From contig NC_133485.1 in assembly GCF_025370935.1 (NCBI RefSeq), positions 11,682,333 to 11,746,332 on the forward strand: DNA of 64,000 bases, read 5' to 3'. Under the pieces are notes generated by a model, which saw only the letters and a program-made list of their open reading frames with translations, was not told the DNA's origin and made no database searches. The position numbers and the translations under genes were made by a program. Positions 58,601 to 64,000 of this stretch are shown here, in pieces. The stretch's first letter is position 1. The number at the start of each line of letters is the position of its first letter. This DNA is from Choristoneura fumiferana (Eukaryota > Arthropoda > Insecta > Lepidoptera > Tortricidae).

Positions 58601-61600
58601 AAGTACAGTTTTGTTTGGTGTCAAATACCCTAATGTGTCTTTGGAAGCGGATACCGCTGTTTCTATGTGTAGATTGAATGATATTTGTAACTATACACTC
58701 ATTGGCGTGCATTGGGTCAATTTCATGGCAGTTGGTAGTTTGCGCCACAGCAGCGTGCCACCAGCACTAGCGCTGCCTACCCTGCTTCCTACTCAATGCA
58801 CGCCATAGGGTAAACTACTCTATAGCTGCCTCAGTCATAGTGTTAGCTGTTTAGCTGTCATTTAACAGTCAAAAGCGACACTAGAACCCGTTATCAGGTT
58901 CAAACTCCGTGTTCGATGACCACAAAGCGGCACGCGGGTTCACACTCATGATTCATACACACTAGTAAATTTTATAAAAACCTGCGCTATTAAATATACA
59001 AATTTGAATTTTTTTCTAGCTGCCCAATCTCAAACTATGGGAGAAATTGTCCTCCGAAGTTCTGAAAAGTGACTAAACCCTCTAACTTCTGCAGAGAGTT
59101 GTTGTTCTTAGGCTGTTCTTTGTGGAGATCCATAAAAATAAACTACAGCGCTTTACTTTGTTTAGCTACTATTGTTGGCAGTGAATACGTTAATGGCGCA
59201 GGTTACCTTAGGCTTAGCACGCACTGTGATTAAACATGTGCGTTTACTCTAGGTCTGCAACCGCAAAAATATGACACATGGCTTAAAACCTGAATTTTTC
59301 CAGTGACTGATTTTAAAAACCCAACTAAATACGATTCATCGCGGATTGTAAACGCGCTATTTTTTATATTTCGTAATAGTATAGTAATGGCGGCGCAGGC
59401 AAAACGTTTAATCGTATTCAGTGACGGGACCGTGACCAGGCACTCAGACCGTTTACCTTAGGTAAATAAATATTAATTCAACATGGGTCTCACGAGATCG
59501 AAAACAGCAGTCGCAGTGCGTACGCGGTTTCTCGTTTTTACCTATTCCTAAGGCTACTCACGCACTATGCGGCTAACCATGCGGTTTGAGCGCGCCGTCT
59601 CTTTCTAACGCGATATTTTAAAGAGGGACGGCACGCTCTAACCGTATAGAGCGTACGTGGAACAAACCGCTGCTCGCGTTTAATCACAGCGCGTGCTAAG
59701 CCTTGAAGCTATACACACCGTCATTCTCACACGCCTCGTACGTACTTGGGTGTCATAGAGCTGCGAGTGTTCGTGCGGGTGGTGCATTGTGTTAGAGAGG
59801 GGCACGGTGGCGCCCACGGGGGAGCCCGAGGCCGGGGACAGGCCTCCCGTGGCGGGGGAGCCGCTACCGGCGTTGGGTGATACCGCGCCAGGAGAGGTTG
59901 GACTCTGAAAAAAAAACATACCCAATGCAATTTTTTTGTTCTTTCTTATGACATTGGGTTGAAAACGAGCAAGGTGGTAAGTAAGCACCAGCAACTATGG
60001 ATATTCGCAGCAACAGAGGGTTACAGATGGGTTGATAGTTGCTGTCTTACTGTCCTCGCTGGAACATAGCAGCGCCAATACTGCTGGTTGGCGGCAGGGT
60101 TAGCGAGTAAGATAGTGGTGACGATCCGGATGGACCTACTTTACTTCTGACTGTATTTTATTATTATTACTGTAATTGGCCTTTATTTACTGTATTATTT
60201 AGGTATTAGGTTAGGTAGATGTTTAGGTATATTTATTTAGGTATTTATGTATGTCCATCGGGTGTGGGTCAAAAATAATTTGCAAAATTCTTTTCATTGT
60301 AGTGTCTACTCTTGTTTCCGATGTCGTGTCAATAGTTCGAAAGTATACTGGAAGAAATCCCTTTAAGGAATAAGTTCGTCTTTGTCATGTCATTCTCTTG
60401 TTACTTGTTAATTTCACGTGTTTTGTGTACAATAATGAGTTATACAATACAAATTGACTTTCGCAATTATATCCGGACTTCTAATTCTTAGTAATGGAAG
60501 AATTGTTTTGGTAAATTAAGGGGATAAAGCGTTTATTATTTATTAGTTTAGTATAATCTTAAGCAGAAAGATGACTCGTCTGTACGTCACCTCTCGATTT
60601 TATCACTTTTGTGACGTAAATAGCACACCATGATTTAGTTGAAGTTGTTGTTTAGGAACTTCACAAATAGAAATGTTTTGAGGAAAACTACATCACGTTA
60701 AAAACAGAAATGTTAATGTCCAATATTAAGAACATGCGTGATTGTTCACTTCTAACTAAGAATTGAGATCTAAATGGATGCCAAGTTCCGTAGCTCAATA
60801 TTTTACTTGGCTACTTTTTGAAAACAAACCAAATTTTTTAAGTTAGATAAGTGTTAGTCTTACAATTAAAAAAACAGAAAGTTAGTTTAAAATTTGTTGT
60901 TTTTATAATTTCAAAGGGCGCTAGCTAGGCGTTAATAAAAAAAGGTTGCTTGGAAAATTAAAAAAGTATAAAAATACTGACTTTTGATTAATTTATTTCT
61001 GTAAACACAACATTCCAAGCTCTGTGGCATGATGAGCTGTTTTTATGAAATTTGAGGGGTTCTAGTCAATCTAAGGGGTTTTAATAAGTCAAATTGAAAC
61101 TGTGTTCGACCGGCGTTGCATTGAACTATTTTCTAATACATAGTCTGTCTTGCCAGTTAAACGTTGCGCGGTAAGACTCTTGACTGTGCAGTGAACAGAG
61201 AATGTTGTGACGGTCACGTATCGGATCTGACAGTCGGGGTCAGCCCGGTGCGGATGTGTCAGGTAGTTCTAAACTGGTGAGTTTTTGGTAAGTTCGTCTT
61301 GCCAAGAAAGCGCTCGGCCGTGCAAGGAACAAAAATGTATGTGTGCGATGTAAGTCAACTAACATACCTAGTTACAAACTGACAACTTGTTGTAAAAATT
61401 CAAACAATTTTATCAATGGCGATATTCCTTCTATCTTTTAAAAAAAGTTCTCGGCCGTGCAATGAACAGAAAATGTGTGTGAGCCAACTCACGTATCGGG
61501 TCTGGTAGTCGGGGTCGGGCCGATGCGGATGCGTCATGTAGTTTTAAATTGGTGACTTTTTGTAAAAGTTCTAGCAATTTCAAAAATGTGGTGGCAACAT

Positions 61601-63336
61601 TACCTCTGTTTTGCCAAGAAAGCTCTCGGCCGTGCAATAAACAAAAAATGTGTGTGATGCAGTGGCGAAGCGTCCATAGAACCCTATTCCCACCGGCTTG
61701 CCCAAATAGGACTACAGGACGGACATACATCATTTATGTAAGATGTACTTATGCGATCTTAGCTTTGGCTTTACCACGGAAATAAGTATCTGACGCTACG
61801 CCACTGGTGTGATGTGAACGTAGTTATAAACAGGTGACTTTTTGCAAAAGTCCTAGCGATTTCATAAATGAGAGGGCAACACTGCCTCTGTCTTGCCAAT
61901 AAAACTCTCGGCCGTGCCATAAACAGAAAATATGTGCGAGAGCCAACTCACGTATCGGGTCTGGTAGTCGGGGTCGGTCCGGTGCGGATGCGGCAGGTAG
62001 TGGGGCGGCGGGAAGTGCACGGAGGTGAGGTCCGGCAGCGAGCCGCCCGGCACTTGCAGCTCGCCGCACGCCAGGCCGCCGCCGCCGCCGCCGCCTCCGC
62101 CTCCGTCCCCGCTCTCGTACACGCTAAATAGCACACAAATAGCGTAATTGTAGTCGATGAGTAAACAATCATGAGTATTAGTGTTTTAACAAACAACATA
62201 ATAATTCAATAGAGATATGTGATTCATTGCCGTACCGAGTCAATAGCAACATGTTAATATTATGTAGGTAACTAATATTTAAAAGCGTACCTAAGGCTTG
62301 CCATTCATTCATTTGTTGCCCCAAAAATGTGAAATTAATTATATTCATCATCATCATCTCAGCCTATTTACGTGCTACTGCTGGGCACAGGCCTCCTCTC
62401 AGAATGAGAGGGCTTGGGCCGTGGTTCCCACGCGGGTCCAGTGCGGATTGGGAACTTCACACACACCATTGAATTGCTTCGCAAGTTTGTGCAGGTGTGT
62501 AATTAAATTATATTACTTAACAAATTAAGTTATAAAATTTCAAGGTCCCTTAGCCTTTCCACACTGTGTTTTTTAAACGCGCCGTCGACGTGCATTGACA
62601 GCGTGTTTTCTTTCCATAGAGCAGCGACACAATGCGTAACGTGTCGACGGCGAAAAAAACACGGTGTGCAAAGGCCCTTACTACTAATATCAACCTAACC
62701 CAGCCTATGCCTTGTCAAATAGATACAACAAACAAACTGAACGCGTACCAGGGTACCCCTTTCTACTACTGATCATATCTGACATTCCATACATACAAAA
62801 AAAACATAAATTAATACGATAAGATCCTACCCTGTTACGCGGTTAAGTTTCCCCGTTCCACCAGTTCTTTCTAAAAAAACCTATTTTAATTTGACATGTA
62901 AACTGAATCGAACCTTAAAGCACACCAAATAAAGTTCACTTAGTAGGTAAGTTTAAATTACAACATTTTTAAGGTCAAATCTTGCAAGTCGAATAACACC
63001 CATTTCTAGTGACCGGATTGACTTAATACTTGGTATGACTATGTAGTTTGGGTGACAATGCAAGCGCAATAAAAAAGTTAGTTAGCCAAAAAGCTTCAAC
63101 TTAAAAAAAAACAAAAAAAATGTTAAATTACTGACAATATTTACGCGGCAGGGAGCGGTAATTTAGCTGTGTACTTTTTACTGTTTTAGTTTTACATAAC
63201 CTTCCTGCCACTATAATCTTAAAGGAGGAAACTCACTTGTTGTTGTTTGGTATTCTGGGTATTTCGCACGAAGACCGCGGCCGGTTCGAAGGGTTCATAC
63301 CCAACGCGCCTAGCACGTCTAAGTGAATGTCAGCAG
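46526..63336 (-). CDS. Crtc: CREB-regulated transcription coactivator (Crtc/TORC), middle and C-terminal exons
   Basis: Eight minus-strand segments with canonical splice sites join in phase: 63336-63237, 62123-61952, 59904-59746, 55243-55133, 54185-54090, 48372-48286, 47301-47145 and a last exon to 46526. They encode about 350 residues. Diagnostic family blocks appear in the right order: NRPRSSCEIP (vertebrate RPxSCEVPGI region), GGSLPDLTSVHFPPP (GGSLPDLTN(I/L)HFPSP), a Ser/Pro/Gln-rich middle, SIPDIILT, and the acidic end LDLDDLTLLEEPSALLPDSA then VEHELLDRL (compare ...DPATEDTFRMDRL). CRTCs are cytoplasmic when phosphorylated by SIK/AMPK kinases and bound to 14-3-3. When dephosphorylated by calcineurin they enter the nucleus and coactivate CREB in fasting and energy signalling. 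The N-terminal CREB-binding coiled coil is encoded upstream, beyond the right edge. Further small exons could be missed. Confidence 0.93.
47145..47301 (-). CDS. Crtc: Crtc exon with IPDIILT motif
   Basis: Acceptor TTTGTCCAG|TCC and donor ACAG|GTGAG. Encodes 52 residues ending ATPPSIPDIILT, the conserved entry to the CRTC activation domain. It is very GC-rich (Gly/Ala/Pro/Arg codons) compared with its surroundings. Confidence 0.9.
48286..48372 (-). CDS. Crtc: Crtc exon, Ser/Thr/Gln-rich
   Basis: Acceptor TGTTCTCACCAG|CTG and donor CAG|GTAAAT, phase 0 at both ends. Encodes LDSPVSSYNTTYMNHSSPQT then TNSQHTYPQ. Its polar composition fits the CRTC middle region. Confidence 0.75.
49037..49388 (-). 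repeat. 352-bp CGGTATTTGAC element (copy 2)
   Basis: Flanked by TA (49035-49036 and 49389-49390), the same length as 15659-16010 and in the opposite orientation, with the interior largely conserved. A minus-strand open frame at 48733-49065 runs into its end and is not a gene. Confidence 0.85.
50815..50947. repeat. 133-bp palindromic MITE
   Basis: Ends GGTTCACATTATTCCAGTAA and TTACTGGAGTAATGTGAACC pair with a single mismatch and continue through CGTTCCAGTGGC / GCCACTAGAACG. The central part also pairs in places (CACTGCGG / CCGCAGTATC). Confidence 0.8.
51083..51325 (-). other. Coding-like GC-rich segment of unknown nature
   Basis: A locally GC-rich piece (51215-51300) with an open minus-strand frame reading VDWLAKDWAQLVQSLVESGW then TAHVQVAENVRHIPP. 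The composition looks protein-like. However, the other minus frame (GGLVGQGLGAAGAESGGVGL) and the plus frame are also open, and no donor fits a Crtc exon. It could be an exapted fragment of an old retroelement or gene. No function is claimed. Confidence 0.25.
53074..53493 (-). repeat. GGTGGGCCCTGT element, copy 2, with nested hairpin
   Basis: Opposite orientation to 43241-43588, TA on both sides. It is enlarged by an insertion at about 53190-53283 related to the hairpin element at 33470-33572 (GCCTCAGCACGAGCCAGCAG...ACCTCACCTACATAGTATGG). Confidence 0.8.
54090..54185 (-). CDS. Crtc: Crtc exon, MVHSPGSPAESP
   Basis: Acceptor AAATTCCAG|ATG and donor ATG|GTGAGT, phase 0 at both ends. Encodes MVHSPGSPAESPQTDYNNLH then QALLQPFEQITM. 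As a phase 0/0 exon of 96 bp it could be skipped without a frame change. Confidence 0.78.
54186..55132 (-). other. Crtc: Crtc intron
   Basis: Contains a repeat scrap at 54430-54560 (CATTTCACTTCGACTGTGAG, echoed at 46889-46912 as TTTCATTTCGACTGTGAGGA). Otherwise AT-rich with no feature. Confidence 0.5.
55133..55243 (-). CDS. Crtc: Crtc exon, Ser/Gln-rich middle
   Basis: Acceptor CTGTTCACAG|AAC and donor ACG|GTAAGT, phase 0 at both ends. Encodes NMSPLDHSWISSSCYQTQCS then PPSQYSSTSNINIPSPT. It has low conservation; the assignment rests on splice signals, phase and position. Confidence 0.75.
56455..56525. repeat. Short degenerate tandem repeat (TTAGATATAACAAATG)
   Basis: Five imperfect units of about 16-17 bp: TTAGATATAACAAATG, TTAGACATAACAATTG, CTAGATATAACAAATG, TTAGATGTAAAAAATG and TTAGATTTGATAAG. 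Confidence 0.75.
57024..57158. repeat. Family A inverted-repeat element with TA flanks
   Basis: CAGTCACCAGCACCAATATC to AATGCTGGTGACTG with TA either side. It is the best-preserved copy alongside 37294-37432, with GGGCCGGATGGACGTGTCAG centrally. Confidence 0.85.
57822..58293. repeat. Foldback element with ~140-bp arms
   Basis: The left arm (57822-57962) has ATCGATAGGAATAACCTTTC, AAAAAAATATCAGATTTTTA and AGTAGCATCAATTAATTT. The right arm (about 58147-58293) has the same blocks inverted (AAATTAATAGATGCTACTTA, GAAAGGTTATTCCTATCGAT). The ~185-bp centre carries the GGGTCGGTATTTCC repeat also seen at 45588-45650. Confidence 0.8.
58290..58512 (+). repeat. LINE/SINE 3' segment, shorter copy
   Basis: GTTAGGACCTTCTGCAAGGT then CCGCCCGGATTGCTACCACC...CTCGTTTGCCATCCAGTCGA and ATAAAAA. 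It is the same order as 46110-46398 with small internal deletions. Confidence 0.7.
59746..59904 (-). CDS. Crtc: Crtc exon, Ser/Pro/Gly-rich
   Basis: Acceptor TTTTTTTCAG|AGT and donor CAA|GTACGT, phase 0 at both ends. Encodes 53 residues, SPTSPGAVSPNAGSGSPATG... to ...HPHEHSQLYDTQ. Such SP-rich stretches follow the GGSLPDLT block in CRTCs (SSPQHRPAGVSPLS region). Confidence 0.88.
61140..61951 (-). repeat. Diverged tandem copies of the Crtc GGSLPDLT exon 3' end and intron start
   Basis: Blocks GTAGTCGGGGTCGG...GCGGATGCG and CTCGGCCGTGCAATAAACA recur beside the true boundary. Exon-like pieces are at 61492-61541 (reads YMTHPHRPDPDYQTRY, donor GTGAGT intact) and 61216-61266 (reads YLTHPHRADPDCQIRY, donor changed to GTGACC). 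Intron-like pieces are at 61553-61659, 61275-61350 and 61435-61491. At least four diverged units are visible. Confidence 0.8.
61660..61806. mobile_element. hAT-like MITE with 8-bp target duplication
   Basis: Ends CAGTGGCGAAGCGTC and GACGCTACGCCACTG are inverted repeats. GTGTGATG occurs immediately on both sides (61652-61659 and 61807-61814), the 8-bp duplication of hAT-superfamily elements. The 147-bp length excludes a transposase. Confidence 0.88.
61952..62123 (-). CDS. Crtc: Crtc exon with polyglycine and GGSLPDLT block
   Basis: Acceptor TATTTAG|C and donor TAC|GTGAGT, phase 0. Encodes VYESGDG, a run of ten or so Gly, LACGELQVPGGSLPDLTSVH then FPPPHYLPHPHRTDPDYQTR Y. GGSLPDLT is the most conserved internal CRTC motif. 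The Gly run is coded by GGC/GGA repeats and is likely variable in length. The 3' end of this exon and its donor are duplicated further into the intron. Confidence 0.92.
62345..62500 (-). repeat. SINE-like repeat, reverse orientation
   Basis: TGCTGGGCACAGGCCTCCTC, AGAATGAGAGGGCTTGGGCC, GTCCAGTGCGGATTGGGAAC and ACACACCATTGAATTGCTTC match the 11983-12290 body and tail in reverse. Confidence 0.7.
62553..62678. repeat. 126-bp MITE with TA flanks
   Basis: CCTTTCCACACTGTGTTTTT...CGCCGTCGAC is mirrored by GTCGACGGCG...AAAAACACGGTGTGCAAAGG. TA lies at both edges. Confidence 0.75.
63237..63336 (-). CDS. Crtc: Crtc exon with RPRSSCEIP block
   Basis: Acceptor CTTTTACAG|CT and donor AACAA|GTGAGT. Encodes ADIHLDVLGALGMNPSNRPR then SSCEIPRIPNN, the RP(R/K)SCEVPGI region, which in vertebrate CRTCs includes a regulatory phosphoserine. 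It leaves two bases that pair with C of the next exon to give Asn. Confidence 0.88.
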
Positions 63337-64000
63337 CTGTAAAAGAAGTATAGTAGTGTTATTTCGGCATTAGGTAATAATATCAGTTGTCAGCTGCTCA
63401 CCCTAGCATAGTTTTATGTACGCTCAGAGACGGAGGGGCCAGGCTGAAAACTAGCGCCCAGGCCTCGCGGCTCGCTGCGTGGACTCGGCTAATGCTGAGC
63501 CGGTCCCTTTGCCACGAGCAATAAATATCATCATGGGGTTCAAAGTAATAATACTAGGACATATTGTGAGCAATAGAACTTATATCTTTTGAAAAAGGAA
63601 TAGTGTCATTTTCTCTGTATCATACAAATTTACAAAAAAATAAATTCAACTTTATCAATGAGACATTAAGTTTTAAATTTCGATGACAATTTTTGTTGTA
63701 TGGTGAGTTGCAGTTTCTTTTTTGTGGCAATAACTTTTTTTTATAATGTCTTAAACATTCGTGATTTTCACTCATAGTAGTCTACTCGTGACCAACGGCC
63801 ACTGTAATGTTGCCGAAACGTCGAGGTAAATATTACTCGTGTGTGTTAGCGTGATAAGTCCTGTGCGTGGTATTTTAACTTTTTTTTCTTTCTTCTTTTT
63901 TCAAAAATCCTAAGAAAGCCACGAGGACATAAAAACTTCCACAGATTGATCATAATTCATTAATAGCATTTTTAGATTTGTAGGTTGACGACATGGTATT
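63337..64000 (-). other. Crtc: Crtc upstream intron (partial) with repeat scraps
   Basis: Runs to the window edge. It contains CTGAGCCGGTCCCTTTGCCA (about 63497) and TGTTGCCGAAACGTCGAGGT (about 63809), both of a kind common in moth repeats. No further Crtc exon was recognised. Confidence 0.5.

Larger units (their letters stand above)
55244..59745 (-). other. Crtc: Crtc intron with tandem repeat, family A and foldback elements
   Basis: 4.5 kb. It includes the short tandem repeat at 56455-56525, the family A element at 57024-57158, a foldback structure at 57822-58293, and a LINE-type 3' segment at 58290-58512. The 141-codon plus-strand frame at 57484-57909 crosses into the foldback arm and is not supported as a gene. 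Confidence 0.6.
59905..61951 (-). other. Crtc: Crtc intron carrying decayed exon-boundary duplicates
   Basis: 2.05 kb. It contains an inverted LINE-type scrap at 60045-60130, AT-rich sequence to about 61130, then the tandem duplicates of the adjacent exon-intron boundary (61140-61950) with a nested hAT-like MITE at 61660-61806. Confidence 0.7.
62124..63236 (-). other. Crtc: Crtc intron
   Basis: 1.1 kb containing a reverse SINE-like repeat at 62345-62500 and a TA-flanked MITE at 62553-62678. The remaining sequence is AT-rich. Confidence 0.65.

Noticed and set aside
61431..61733. Possible additional Crtc exon at the YMTHPHRPDPDYQTRY copy
   Set aside because: It has a donor but no acceptor with a pyrimidine tract close upstream and would repeat residues already encoded. 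Better explained as a decayed boundary duplicate.
1..64000. CRISPR arrays, bacterial operons or viral integration
   Set aside because: Repeats are coding tandem units or transposon-derived. There are no regular spacer arrays, no bacterial gene organisation and no recognisable viral genes.

Overview
This is nuclear DNA of an insect, almost certainly a moth or butterfly. It is AT-rich, genes are split by GT-AG introns, and the space between them holds recognisable lepidopteran repeats: tRNA-headed SINEs, a Helitron-like element opening with CTAATATTATAAATGCGAAAG-type sequence, LINE 3' ends with the 'ctcgtttgccatccagt' motif, and many short inverted-repeat elements with TA or 8-bp target duplications.

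Three protein-coding genes can be supported. (1) Plus strand, 19859-32603: a giant protein of about 3,825 residues in three coding exons. It opens with a short cysteine-rich N-terminus and is built from about 100 copies of a ~29-residue 'DNLKPEGDF...W.PAER' unit. A Ser/Thr/His-rich tail follows, containing two copies of a 'KxMKQVxEKKLIxGKWVTVTRNVE' block. I do not recognise its family. (2) Minus strand, 38112 down to 34317: an acidic secreted protein of 711 residues in three coding exons, with a clear signal peptide and about a dozen dibasic sites, so a granin-like or prohormone-like precursor is possible. (3) Minus strand, from beyond the right edge down to 46526: the CREB-regulated transcription coactivator Crtc/TORC. 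Eight phase-compatible exons cover its middle and C-terminus (RPRSSCEIP, GGSLPDLT, IPDIILT and the C-terminal acidic activation segment). Its N-terminal CREB-binding exons lie outside the window.

Layout: 1-330 holds the edge of a Copia-type retrotransposon (start of gag, primer-binding site and a probable short LTR). 330-19600 is gene-free and rich in transposable elements. 19600-32880 is the giant repeat gene. 33050-38400 is the secreted-protein gene with flanking short inverted-repeat elements. 39300-44500 is an unusually repeat-poor AT-rich block ending at a GC-rich NRF1/DRE-like promoter candidate near 44500-44820. 45000-64000 is Crtc with its TE-filled introns, including a decayed tandem duplication of one exon-intron boundary.

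The three genes show no operon-like or pathway link; they are neighbours only. The most unusual items are the giant repeat protein with its exact recent 174-bp duplication, the uncharacterised acidic precursor, the Crtc boundary duplication with a nested hAT-like insertion, and a SINE nested in a short inverted-repeat element with a clean 9-bp target duplication.
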